64,000 bases of DNA, taken from positions 21,854,792 to 21,918,791 of the forward strand of contig OY726572.1 of assembly GCA_963383645.1 (NCBI GenBank), given 5' to 3'. Shown here piece after piece: positions 36,401 through 44,400 of the stretch. Made by a program: the position numbers and the translations under genes. The DNA is from Muscardinus avellanarius. Lineage: Eukaryota; Chordata; Mammalia; Rodentia; Gliridae. Positions within the stretch are counted from its first letter, which is position 1. Every line of letters begins with the position of its first letter. Under the pieces are notes generated by a model. The model saw nothing but the letters and a program-made list of their open reading frames with translations, did not search any database and was not told the origin of the DNA.

Positions 36401-37488
36401 TCAGAATCACCTTTTTGAAGAGCACACATACTGATAGGTGTTTTCTTTTTCTTTCTTTTTTTTGCGGGTCTGGGGATGGAACCCAGGGGCATTTGACCAC
36501 GAGCCACACCCCCTGTCCTATTTATTTTTATTCTTTATTTTGAAACAGGGTCTAAGTTGCAGAGGGCCTCACTAAGTAGCTGAGGCTGTCCGCAAACCAT
36601 GATCCTCTGGTCTCAGCCTCCCAAATGCTGGGATTACAAGTGTGCACCACCACACCCGGCTCTGATAGGTGTTTTCATTCTAGATAGCATGTCTCCTGTG
36701 CTGGACCCTTCTGATTTGATCCTGACTCGAGGAACCTTGGATGAAGAGGACGAGGAGGCTGATAGTGACACTGATGACATAGACCACAAAGGTGAGCTGT
36801 GGCTGAGGGGCTCCTGAAGACAGAACAGCTACATTGTTTGCCTAGGAGGTCCTCATTTTTGAGAGAAAACCTTAAGCATGTGACCAGTAATAGAGGAAAG
36901 AGACAGTAAAGGGTATGGCACCAGCAAAGCTTCCTGTACTGAGTTCCTGGCCTTCCTACTGAGTGGTTAGTATAGAGCCGACTCCAGGCAGTTATCTTGT
37001 ATCTTCTCATCTTGTCTTAATTCAGTTGGAGGAATCTAGAGTTTTTGTTATTAGTTTTATGTGGGTATCTATTTTCATTTATCTTGGCTAAAAATACCTA
37101 GGAATGGAACCTCATTTATTTACTACTATATGAAAAAGCAATTCTCCCCACTGTAAGAAGCCGTATATTTTGGCAACATTATATGTAGCACATGCTTCTG
37201 AGAACATGCTTCTTTATTGGAAGAAATGAATACCTTAGGTTCTTAGAAATGGCCTAAATTTCAGAAATCTGTATTCTGCATTAGATAACCAAATGAGTTA
37301 ATTTAACATGCTGGCATGTTCCTAGTAGAGGGTGACAGGACCTCTGATCTGCTTGTCTACTGGGAGAATTTTTAAAGACTCATCCTTCTTTTTTTCTTGC
37401 AGTTACAGAGGAAAGTCACGAGGAGCCAGCATTTCAGAATTTTATGCAAGAATCAATGGCACAATACTGGAAGAGAAACAACAAATAA
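18184..37488 (+). CDS. GPN1: GPN1 (XAB1/MBDIN), GPN-loop GTPase 1, 14 coding exons, 371 aa
   Basis: Fourteen exons join in frame to 371 aa (human 374). Motifs seen: P-loop G-M-A-G-S-G-K-T-T at residues 23-31, the family-defining Gly-Pro-Asn loop at 83-85, G3 D-T-P-G-Q-I-E at 119-125, G4 N-K-T-D at 186-189, and a very acidic stretch in exon 13 (about 323-340). GPN1 forms a complex with GPN3 and is needed for cytoplasmic assembly and nuclear import of RNA polymerase II; it was also found as an XPA-binding protein. The start ATG has a purine at -3. Intron 3 is U12-type, intron 7 holds a composite L1, and the acceptor of exon 13 lies just after a SINE. Shares its promoter with CCDC121 and converges on SUPT7L. 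Confidence 0.97.
18946..19039 (+). CDS. GPN1: GPN1 coding exon 2
   Basis: Acceptor ttttgcag, donor gtgagt; residues 35-65, including V-I-N-L-D-P-A-V. Ends one base into the codon for Asp66. Confidence 0.95.
19463..19511 (+). repeat. (GTAT)n microsatellite
   Basis: Tetranucleotide run in GPN1 intron 2. Confidence 0.95.
19561..20132 (+). repeat. Three composite SINEs of mixed orientation in GPN1 intron 2
   Basis: Reverse copy 19561-19726 (head missing), sense copy 19770-20012, reverse truncated copy 20029-20132. The middle one has a perfect 42-base internal tandem duplication (19876-19917 and 19918-19959). Confidence 0.85.
20209..20248 (+). CDS. GPN1: GPN1 coding exon 3 (before a U12-type intron)
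   Basis: Acceptor cattcag. Ends two bases into the codon for Gln79; the following donor gtatcctttt is the U12 consensus. The phase is right only with this cut. Confidence 0.93.
20249..20257 (+). promoter_or_regulatory. GPN1: U12-type 5' splice site of GPN1 intron 3
   Basis: The first nine intron bases are gtatccttt, an exact match to the U12 (minor spliceosome) donor consensus RTATCCTTT. Confidence 0.9.
20412..20995 (+). repeat. Two sense composite SINEs inside the U12-type intron of GPN1
   Basis: Copies at 20412-20610 and 20786-20990; the first has ataccat(c/t)tta flanks. Confidence 0.82.
21407..21415 (+). promoter_or_regulatory. GPN1: U12-type branch site of GPN1 intron 3
   Basis: tccttagct resembles the U12 branch consensus TCCTTAAC; its branch A at 21412 lies 12 bases before the acceptor AG (21424-21425), the spacing typical of U12 introns. 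Confidence 0.75.
21426..21492 (+). CDS. GPN1: GPN1 coding exon 4 (GPN loop)
   Basis: Residues 79-101 with Y-G-L-G-P-N-G-G, the signature loop of the family. Acceptor tatctag, donor gtctgt. Confidence 0.95.
21945..22085 (+). repeat. Old 7SL-derived monomer (B1/Alu-like)
   Basis: cctagatattcaggaggttg and acttgaacccagaagttcag with an A-rich end; no ID half. Confidence 0.6.
22345..22382 (+). CDS. GPN1: GPN1 coding exon 5
   Basis: A 38-base micro-exon, residues 102-113; acceptor cttatag, donor gtatgt. Ends two bases into Lys114. Confidence 0.92.
22441..23093 (-). repeat. Nested composite SINEs in GPN1 intron 5
   Basis: Outer copy 22441-22516 + 22724-22874, inner subfamily B copy 22517-22723 with ccagccctattttt on both sides, then another subfamily B copy 22886-23093 flanked by tgattactctttt. 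Confidence 0.88.
23121..23320 (-). repeat. Composite SINE, head truncated
   Basis: Reverse copy with a gt-rich tail. Confidence 0.78.
23404..23985 (+). repeat. Cluster of sense composite SINEs and a purine run
   Basis: Head-only copy 23404-23511, full copy 23511-23710, GGAA/GAGG-rich purine stretch 23706-23760, deleted subfamily B copy 23764-23920 and an ID-half fragment 23921-23985. Confidence 0.8.
24190..24425 (-). repeat. Composite SINE with target-site duplication
   Basis: Body 24203-24412, duplicated ctaatccct on both sides. Confidence 0.83.
24443..24653 (+). repeat. Composite SINE
   Basis: Complete sense copy ending in a short CA run. Confidence 0.85.
24845..24933 (+). repeat. ID element
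   Basis: gggctgggaggtagctcagt with a clear A box and ggttcagtgcc B-box region, ending in a GT run. Confidence 0.88.
24989..25806 (-). repeat. Composite SINE fragments in GPN1 intron 5
   Basis: A sense head fragment 24989-25093 and two reverse copies at 25208-25376 and 25607-25806; the last ends 60 bases before exon 6. Confidence 0.78.
25867..25945 (+). CDS. GPN1: GPN1 coding exon 6 (G3 motif)
   Basis: Acceptor gatacag, donor gtgagt; residues 114-140 with D-T-P-G-Q-I-E. Confidence 0.95.
26095..26280 (+). repeat. Composite SINE with a more Alu-like head
   Basis: gctacttgggaggctgaggc, a ggccaacctgggcaac block and a degenerate ID tail. Confidence 0.7.
26339..26433 (+). CDS. GPN1: GPN1 coding exon 7
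   Basis: Acceptor tctttag, donor gtaacg; residues 141-171 with [10 protein letters not shown]. Confidence 0.95.
27385..28080 (+). pseudogene. Decayed L1 ORF2 3' fragment, opposite orientation to the surrounding element
   Basis: Contains recognisable plus-strand ORF2 blocks such as cttgaaaaagaacaaagct (27437 on), the tggacccttacct block near 27697 and gggataaaatatttcc near 27940, with many indels and stops. Much older in appearance than the ORF1 next to it. Confidence 0.8.
28123..29007 (-). CDS. L1 ORF1p, RNA-binding nucleocapsid-like protein of the retrotransposon
   Basis: Open frame of 294 codons from ATG at 29007 (starts M-G-K-R-N-N) to TAG at 28123; the frame is open 15 codons further upstream without an ATG. 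Order as in other L1 ORF1p: charged N-terminus, coiled coil (about 30-110), RRM-like domain and C-terminal domain with [19 protein letters not shown] and a final basic helix. It acts as a trimeric RNA chaperone in the L1 RNP. No frameshift or stop, which suggests a fairly recent copy. ORF2 is not intact here, so the element cannot move on its own. Confidence 0.9.
   Translation of the reverse strand: MGKRNNTGAINAHNPTTSEPDKTENQRFLEDQIRKITVEIIEVLRKELRESQKEIKDAINEVKASIQSTNNRLEHMENRILLLEDEQSKNERIVSNLEKNIRQQESDIEEIWAHFKRANLRIIGIEEGKESETKGINNLFKEVIAENFPDIEQEVDMQVQETYRTPFRQDRRRGSPRHIIVKMTNVEAKQRILKATKAKGQVTFRDKPIRITPDFPNQVMRARRAWSNIFQTLKENNFQPKISYPAKLSIKLEGEIRSFHDKQKLKEFMSSKPALEKILKEINYKEEIGNTLQN
29053..29779 (-). 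promoter_or_regulatory. L1 5' UTR / internal promoter
   Basis: Moderately GC-rich block upstream of ORF1, ending exactly at the target-site duplication. Two atggcgc cores (near 29370 and 29570, on the plus strand) resemble YY1 sites, a factor that sets L1 transcription starts in other mammals. Confidence 0.6.
29886..30240 (+). repeat. Composite SINE followed by an ID element
   Basis: Composite 29886-30076 and ID 30172-30240, both sense, just after the L1 insertion. Confidence 0.8.
30420..30630 (-). repeat. Composite SINE, subfamily A
   Basis: Reverse copy; taacattttt-like flanks on both sides. Confidence 0.83.
30709..30797 (+). repeat. MIR 3' fragment
   Basis: gtaaagattaaagcagtt followed by agtgcctgtacaataaaa and taataaatgtt, the MIR tail pattern. 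In GPN1 intron 7. Confidence 0.65.
31097..31142 (+). CDS. GPN1: GPN1 coding exon 8
   Basis: Acceptor attttcag, donor gtaagt; residues 172-187. It ends in M-N-K, the first half of the N-K-T-D guanine-specificity motif. Confidence 0.95.
31638..31784 (+). CDS. GPN1: GPN1 coding exon 9
   Basis: Acceptor tggtgcag, donor gtaaac; residues 188-236, beginning with T-D of the G4 motif. Confidence 0.95.
31930..32020 (+). repeat. ID element
   Basis: ctgtggtagagtgcttgcct and gggtttagttcccagtgct, then an A-rich tail. Confidence 0.82.
32136..32176 (+). repeat. 18-base direct repeat
   Basis: gcttcggacagatcgggt occurs at 32136-32153 and 32159-32176. Confidence 0.9.
32579..32661 (+). CDS. GPN1: GPN1 coding exon 10
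   Basis: Acceptor tttggcag, donor gtgagc; residues 237-263 with V-V-G-V-S-A, the G5-like strand. Confidence 0.95.
32920..33116 (+). repeat. Composite SINE
   Basis: Sense copy in GPN1 intron 10. Confidence 0.83.
33410..33451 (+). repeat. (GT)n microsatellite
   Basis: About 20 GT units in GPN1 intron 10. Confidence 0.95.
33851..33890 (+). CDS. GPN1: GPN1 coding exon 11
   Basis: A 40-base exon, acceptor tttttccag, donor gtaaga; residues 264-277. Confidence 0.93.
33983..34097 (-). repeat. Old B1/Alu-like monomer
   Basis: gagacggttttgctgtgttt, gcccaggctggttttaaact and ggactacagggcttgccacc, typical reverse 7SL-derived blocks. Confidence 0.65.
34596..34668 (-). repeat. ID element
   Basis: Reverse copy, cactgagctacaaccccagc at its end; very close to GPN1 exon 12. 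Confidence 0.78.
34707..34797 (+). CDS. GPN1: GPN1 coding exon 12
   Basis: Acceptor gtatatag, donor gtaatg; residues 278-307, a charged helix. A reverse ID element ends only about 40 bases upstream (34596-34668). Confidence 0.93.
35335..35777 (-). repeat. Two composite SINEs
   Basis: Copies 35335-35544 and 35558-35777; similar ttatgttactttt / tatattactttt flanks around the second, which has a GT-run tail. Confidence 0.83.
36431..36676 (-). repeat. Composite SINE, subfamily A, at a GPN1 splice acceptor
   Basis: Body about 36446-36661; perfect 15-base duplication ctgataggtgttttc at 36431-36445 and 36662-36676. The right copy is directly next to the exon 13 acceptor (AG 36682-36683). Confidence 0.92.
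36684..36791 (+). CDS. GPN1: GPN1 coding exon 13 (acidic region)
   Basis: Acceptor cattctag, donor gtgagc; residues 308-343 with a dense Asp/Glu run. A SINE ends at 36661, about 20 bases before the acceptor. Confidence 0.95.
37403..37488 (+). CDS. GPN1: GPN1 coding exon 14 with stop
   Basis: Acceptor ttcttgcag; residues 344-371 ending W-K-R-N-N-K and TAA at 37486-37488. Confidence 0.95.
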
Positions 37489-38360
37489 GAAATTTCTAAA
37501 AGTCTAAATTTCTAAAAGTCTAAAATTCTGGACTTCCATGTGAAGAAACTATCCTTGTCTGTGATTTGGGGATAGAATGAAGAACAATTTTCTTCAGATA
37601 GCAGAGTTTCTCCTTTAGGGAAGTCTCATGACTCCAATGAAGGCCGGGTTGGATGAGTGTTGGAGCGGGCAGGTAGAGGCCAGTTCTCCCTTGGCCTTTC
37701 CCTCATGCAGGAAGGGTATCTTGAGTGTGCGACGCTGATGTCCTTGTGAGCCTAGACCCTCAGGTTTTGTCATTTGGACTCCAGTACTTTTGCTGGTGCT
37801 AGAACACAGGACTCACTATCCGTGGTCACTTCAGATCTCTCCTCTCTGGAGCCACAGCTTTCTCAGAACTGTGCCCTTCACGTCACACCACAAGTTACCC
37901 TTCTCTTAGAAGAAGGGGACAGGGGAAGCGTGAGCTTGTCCAGCGTGACGGGAGTCAGTGTTGATATGAAATGTGCCTCACACTAGGTAACTCAGAACAT
38001 CAGGTGTGTTGAAGAAAGTGGGCAAACATACAACTTCTGATTAAGAATCCTGTTTAAATGGTGACTTGGATAAAGAGTTTTGTGTTGTAAGCCTGCCTGT
38101 CATGATTCGAAATTAGAATATTATATAATCACAAATAGATTAACTTCTATTCAACAGAGAGTCACATGTGGAAACCTATCTCAGTAAGGAGGCGATGTTG
38201 ACTAAATTTCCCCTCGTACATATAACTGGTAACCAGGTACAGCCAGTCCATTTGTATTGTACTTTGAAGAGGCTTTGGTGATTTATCCCGAGGCCATGGG
38301 TTTCAGCCAGGCGCGTATTCCATACATAAAGGTTTGCCCTGGCTACTGTGTACTTCAGCT
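37489..38360 (+). other. GPN1: GPN1 3' UTR and flank
   Basis: SINE-free sequence after the stop. No canonical AATAAA was found before the MER5-like relic at 38361, so the polyadenylation site is either non-canonical or further on. A short triplicate-like run of tctaaaagtctaaa follows the stop. Confidence 0.5.
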
Positions 38361-38744
38361 CAGTGGTTTGCAGTGCACCATCCCTGGACCAGAGACATCA
38401 GCATCAGCTGGAAAATTGTTAAAGGTACCTCTCAAAACCTACTGAAGCAAGGCAGGCGTGGTAGGTAGCACACGCTTGTTATCATAGTACTTGGAAGGCT
38501 GAGTCTAGGGGGTCGCAGGTTCAAGGTCATCCTCAGCAACTTATCAAGACCCCATTTCAAGAATAAAGAATAAAAGAGGGCTGGGGGTATAGCTTGAAGG
38601 GAGAATGTCTCTGGGTTCAATCCTCAGTACCAAAAAAATAAATAAAGCACCTACTGAATCATAAATTTTGGAGTTAAGGCCCAGCAACCTGATTTGATAA
38701 TCCCTCCAAGTGATTTCCTATGCACACTAAAGTTTGAGAAATAC
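38361..38744 (+). repeat. MER5-like hAT-Charlie relic split by a SINE
   Basis: Left part cagtggtttgcagtgcacca .. catcagcatcagctggaaaa and right part acctactgaatcat .. cacactaaagtttgagaaat match the ends of a mammal-wide MER5-type element. The SINE at 38446-38648 interrupts it, with acctactgaa repeated on both sides. Confidence 0.65.
38446..38648 (+). repeat. Composite SINE inside a MER5-like relic
   Basis: Sense copy with aataaataaag end and acctactgaa on both sides. Confidence 0.83.
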
Positions 38745-38920
38745 TTCTTCAACTCAAAGAGCCTATGACATAATTTCAGGCAGGTGAAACTGGTACCAAT
38801 TCCCACATGACTTGGTTTATCAAAATACACTAATCTATGTGGTGCCTACTCTCCAATTTAACCATTTTAAAACAATGAAAGTCTTTCATTTTATCATTTT
38901 TATTTAACATGGCTATTTTC

Positions 38921-39138
38921 TTTTTTTTTTTTTTTTAGTAGTACCAGGGATTGAACCCAGGGACATTCTACCTCTGAGCTATAGCCCAAGCCCTATTTTT
39001 TATTCTTCATTTTGAAACTGGATCTCACTAAGTTGCAGAGGGCCTCACTAAGTAGCTGAGGCTGTCCGCGAACCTGTGATCCTCCTGTCTCAGCCTCCCA
39101 AGTATTGGGGTTACAAGTGTGTGCAACCACTCCCAGTT
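38921..39138 (-). repeat. Composite SINE, subfamily A
   Basis: Reverse complete copy between GPN1 and SUPT7L. Confidence 0.85.
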
Positions 39139-39313
39139 TACCATGACTATTAATTTCGATATTCGGTACCTAATGGTAAACACTGGTCTAAAAATTTGAC
39201 CTGTTTTTTAATGGGAAACCATTTCAAAGCAAAACTCTGAACATACATGCTTTTTGACTGTTTTTGGTCACATTTTCTTCCTTAAAAAATAACCCATCCC
39301 CATTGTACTGTCA

Positions 39314-39400
39314 TCTTTGTAAGGGCAAGGACTAAATTGTAATGTTGTACAGGACCTAGCATTTAACAGTTGCTCAATAAATGTTTGCTAAATAAATGAA
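39314..39400 (+). repeat. L2 LINE 3' tail
   Basis: ttgtaagggcaaggact followed by acagttgctcaataaatg and a taaataaatgaa end, the typical L2 terminus. Its AATAAA motifs (39376, 39391) might be read as GPN1 signals but belong to the repeat. Confidence 0.65.
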
Positions 39401-39534
39401 TACCCAGATAGCTACTTCAGACACACTGCCTGATCACGTTCATTAATAAGGGAAAATGAAGCTATAACTAGAATAGGAAGGGTTTAAATAAGTGTGCTAA
39501 GGATATATAATTGGCAAATTTAGGCCTTAATTTA

Positions 39535-40035
39535 GGATTACACACCTGTAATCCCAGTACTTGGGAGGCTGAGAGGAGGATTGCAGGTTCATGGCCAGCC
39601 TCAGCAACTTAGTGAGACCCTGTTTAAAAATGAAAATAAAATAGGGTTCCCAGTATAGCTGATAGGCAGAACATCCCTGGGTTCAATCCCCACTACCAAA
39701 CACAACTAAAATTTAGCAAGTTTGTAAATTTTTAGGTTATAATCTCATTTTGTTGGCAATCAAATCTTTATTCTTTCCCTGGGACACTTAAAGTACTCGA
39801 TGTACTAAGTAAAACTATGGCTACTGGGCATGGTGGTGCATACTTGTAATCTCAGTACCTGGGAGGCCGAGACAGGATGATTGCAGGTTTGAGGACAGTT
39901 TCAGTAAGTAGACTCATCAACCTAGCAATACCATTTCAAAATAAGAAAAAAAAAAAAAAAATAGGGCTGGGGATGTTGCTGGAGGTAGACTGCCTCTGGG
40001 TTCAGTCCCCAGTACCTCCCCCGCAACGCATACAC
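39535..40035 (+). repeat. Two sense composite SINEs
   Basis: Copies at 39535-39710 (head incomplete) and 39822-40035, in the GPN1/SUPT7L convergent intergenic region. Confidence 0.82.
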
Positions 40036-41144
40036 ACAGACTTATATTTGGTTGCTTAAATAAGTGGTCTCAATTTCACAAAACTTGTGTTCTGTATTAG
40101 ACAACCAAACCAAACAACTCAACATGCTGGCATCTATTACTAAGTCATACTTGCTAATTACTCCTAGTCACCGCATTGCAACATCATTTACTTGATCAGT
40201 ACTGGTTAATGGTTGAGCCCGTCCGATGTCAGAAGGGCAAACACCGTGCGGGATGAGTAACAAGAGTAAAGTCAGGTCTGATGTGGTGGGAAAGGTGTGT
40301 AGTGTCTTATGCTGCCCAGCAGCACAGTGTGAGGCACTCGCAGAGGCAGGAACACTGCCCTCTGGCGACCAAGCAGTTACAACAGAGGAAACAAGCAAAG
40401 CCAGTCTTTGGACAGGTCCCATTTGCTTCATTTGCAAAGGAGATGAAAGAAAAACTGGACAGGTGTTCATGGTGAGAGTATCTAGAAGTCTGAGTCAGTA
40501 GAAATAACAAAAGCAAACAGGATGAGGACATGTAATAAGCCTAGGGAAAAAAGTATGTGGGGTGAGAAGAGGGCTGTTGGAATAAACAGAAAGGCTATTA
40601 ACCACAGACTTCTGATTTTATAACAGAAGGCAATAAACACAGTTTTAAAAAGATGACTGATAGGTAACTTTGTTTAGTACTGGATTCCCAATGACTTGAA
40701 TAAAAAATGAATTAAGTTAGACGGGAAACTGACATCTGAAATGACCATAGATTTAGGTGAGTATTCAGGCACAGCTTTGAAGTTTACCAGCTATCTCAGC
40801 ACTCACACCTCGTAAGGGACATAAAGAGGTGTGATCCTTCTCAACTGGAAGAGAAATGGCTGCAGAGAAGCTAAGCAGTGTGTAGTTACACAGTAAACAC
40901 GTGTTGGGGAGAATGCTTTGGTCTCCTGGTTGCCGTCATGATCCATCTATGAACATGGCTTGGCTGTTTGGAAAACTAAACATTGGGCACCAAAGTAAGA
41001 TGCAGCCCCATTGAGTTATATCAGAAAGCCCACTGTGTTTAAGAAAAAGAATCAAGTCACTGTTTATGGAAACAAGTCCTAATACATCTAGGTTTTCTGT
41101 TGCGTGTTGTTCAGAACTGGACTGAAAATGTTCCTCTTTTGCGT
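40036..41144 (-). other. SUPT7L: SUPT7L 3' UTR region, otherwise nothing recognised
   Basis: Single-copy-looking sequence downstream of the SUPT7L stop (minus strand), free of SINEs. A minus-strand AATAAA (TTTATT at 39767-39772) is a distant candidate polyadenylation signal. No coding exon seen. Confidence 0.4.
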
Positions 41145-41407
41145 CTATATTTTCCTCATCTTCTTCTTGCAACGCTGGTTGAAAACAGGGGAGGACCCCA
41201 TGAGGCTGTCAGTGGAGTGGGAGCCATAGCTACTGTCTGAGTCATCGGGGCTCTGCGGGATCCCAGCCTCACTCATGCCCGACATGGGCTCCTCGAAGAC
41301 ATCGCTGCCCAGCACACCGTGCCCGGAGACGTTGCCTTCTTCACTCTCTTGAGGCTCCATCTTCACGTGGGCCAGGTTCCAGAGAGGGGAAGCGTTGACC
41401 TCTGCAC
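41145..41407 (-). CDS. SUPT7L: SUPT7L coding exon 4 with stop
   Basis: Acceptor ctcgtag before 41407; residues 326-412, Ser/Asp-rich, then a basic end and TAG (complement of 41145-41147). Confidence 0.95.
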
Positions 41408-44400
41408 CTACGAGTGGAGGAAAGAACGCGCACGGTGCTGAGCCAGTGCCTAGGGGGAGCGGTGTCCTTAACAGGACACACGCCTGCTCTGAGCTCAGTG
41501 TTCACCGATTCTGTACTTGCCTGGAGAGTGTGGCTGTTATTCTGTTTCAAGAAAACACCAACTCTAAGTATCTTCCTTTCTACTTCTTCTATCTTTCCTT
41601 TACTTCACCCATCCCCATTTTGCCTAAACCAGGGAAATAAAAGTCTGCAGACAGAAAGATTACCTGCCCTGTCTCAAGGCCAAAGACAGGCACAAGGACA
41701 AGCCTTACTCAGTTGTTAGTTTGCCTGAGGTTCTTTCTCTACGGGGCTGTCTTGTCTTCCTGCCTTTTGTTGTTGTTGTTGTTGTTGTTATTGTTGTTGT
41801 TATTCTCTCTCTCTGATTCTGTCTCACTTAATTATCGCTACATAATGCTGAGAGCTGCTAAACAAAAGCCCGATATAACTGACTTATTTCCTTTTTTTTT
41901 TTCTCCCTTTGTGGTACTGGGGATGGAACCCAGGGGCATTCTACCTCTGAATTACACCCCCAGCCCTATTTTTTATTCTTTATTTTGAAACAGAATCTCA
42001 CTGAGTTGCAAAGGACCTCACTAAGTAGCTGAGGCTGTCCGCGAACTGAAATCCTGTCTCAGCCTCCCGAATACTGGGAGTACAAGCATGCGCCACCATG
42101 CCTGGCTTCTGACTCATTTCTTCAGTCAATTGTCTGGGTTCCTGAGGTAATCACAGTTTGTCTATAAGAAGAAGCCAGCTGCCTCCTGGGTAGCCCTATT
42201 TCAGTCTCTAATTTGTTGGAGTACTCTAGCAAGGAATCTTAGCTATTTAAACATCCTCGAGTAATTAACACTGTTCCATCTGGCAGGGCCCTTTGTCGAT
42301 GAAATACAAGCACTAAGAAGGGCTAACACAGAATACTAAAGGAAGAGGGGATGCCTCTCTGCCCAACCTGCTGGATCTGCTGACTGTACCTCAGTCATCA
42401 ACAGGAAAATGCACACTGCATCCATATTCTAGCTGATTGGGAAGAGGAGTTCTGGCATCCCCAGATCACTGGAGCTGTTTGTTTAGGATTTTTCATTCTG
42501 CCCACTCTGACTTTTGCTCTCCCACCTTCAGAGCTGGATTCCAAACTGTCACTAAGTTCTGAGACTGGCACATCTCCCAGAGTCAAAGTGAATATACTCA
42601 TTTCTCTTACTTGGAGCCTGTGGCGAAGCTTCCACCTCCAGGTTGGATGGGAAACGCTCACTCTGAGCCCCGAGGACTCCCATGGGCAGCGACTGGTCTC
42701 CAGAAGCAAGGTCAGCCTCCAGTTCCTCACTTATAGGAAAAGTGATGTCGCTCACAGGTTCTTCCTTGATCTTCACAGGTTTCGTGTCCTCTGTGGCCTT
42801 CTCAGGATTGACAATCCTTTCATATTCTTCAGAGAGTTGCTTACTAATCTGTTGGCAAGCAAGAGTTAATTTTCCAAGGATAAGTAAGGACTAAGTTGGA
42901 GAGTCAGCTTTCAGCATCCCATGGAAAAGCCAAGAGAACATGAGTTAACAGATGAATTTTAAAACTTCCACTGCCCGGGCTGGTTATGTACCTCAGTGGT
43001 CGAGTGGCTATTTAGCATGAGGACCTGGGTTCAATTCCAAGCTCATCAAAACAACAACAAAAATAACTTCCACTAGCTAGGTATGATGGGACACATCTGT
43101 AATCTCAGTACTTGGGAGGCTGAGAAAGCAGGATCACAGGTTCAAGGCCAGCCTTAGCAAGTAAACAAGACTGTGTTTCAAAATAATAGGGCTGTGTATG
43201 TAACTTGGAGGTAGAATACCCCTGGATTCAATCTCTAATACTGCAACAAACAAACAAACAAACAAACAAACACCTTCCACTGCTACTAGAAGAAATCTGT
43301 TTAAGGTGCTGAGTGACAGAGACATGTGGCTGGGAGCAAGTACTGTGAGATTCTGCAGAACACCTCGCGCCTGGACATCACTGCCCACTTCTGCACAGGG
43401 TCGCCTCACCTGTAGCATGTAACTGTGATAGTCCTTGATGCGGTGTTGCCAGAACTTCTGAAGGGAGAGCATGCTGCCAATACCCACTTCGTGGAAGACC
43501 TGCTCCATGACGTCAGGGAAAGGAGTCTGCCCCAGCCGGGCCTCCCGATCCACGGCAAAGCGCAGCAGCTTGGTGAACTTCAGGCAGTACTCATGCGCCA
43601 CATCAGTCAGGGTCTCCAGGACACTCTCATTGGCACACTCAAAGCCTGCATGGGCCAGGATCGTGGCTACTGACTGGTAGAGGAGCTGCCGACAGGAGTG
43701 CCAGCTGAGCTCAGTCACAGGCTCCCCTTTCCCGCTGAAAATGGAGACATGGTAAAGTTACTACTGCTCTTGCCAGGCAGTGACTGGTCCTGTCTCCCTG
43801 GGAGTTTTAGGATTCCAGTCGAATCACTGGCCCGGCTTTCCAGGGAAATCCCATTCTGGTTGTATGACTCAGTTCATCCTGCTGCTCTCAAGGCGTGTCT
43901 CAGCAACCCACAGTCAGATCTCTAAGCCCCTGCGATGACATATTTGGATAGATAATACGTGTCTATAATAAGCCATTCCAAAGTTATCTAGTGAAGAGAA
44001 GGCTTCCTTCTCCTGCCAACAGCTCAATGTTCATTACTTGTAGGATTAAAGTTAACAGTATCGCTCAGACACTGTTCAACAATGCTCTAATTAATTTCAC
44101 CATAATGTTAGTTTCCACACATGCTGGGTAAAATATAAACTTTCAGAAATTCCCAGTTCCAACTAAAAGATAAGGGAACTTTTAAAATTTTTTTCCAGTA
44201 CTAGGGATGGAACCCAGGGGCATTCTACCTCTGAGCTATACCCTCTGCCCTATTTTTATTCTTTATTTTGAAACAGGTCTCACTAAGTTGCAGAGAGCTT
44301 CATTAAGTAGCTACAGCTGTCTGTGAACCGCGACTTCTGGTCTCAGCCTCCTGAATGCTGGGATTACATAAGGGAACATTTTTAACTGAGAAGGCAACTC

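Noticed and set aside
39376..39396. AATAAA motifs as the GPN1 polyadenylation signal
   Set aside because: They belong to an L2 tail about 1.9 kb past the stop with two SINEs between; possible but unsupported.
41395..41719. Plus-strand frames opposite SUPT7L exon 4 and intron 3
   Set aside because: Antisense shadows of the exon with no splice or start support.
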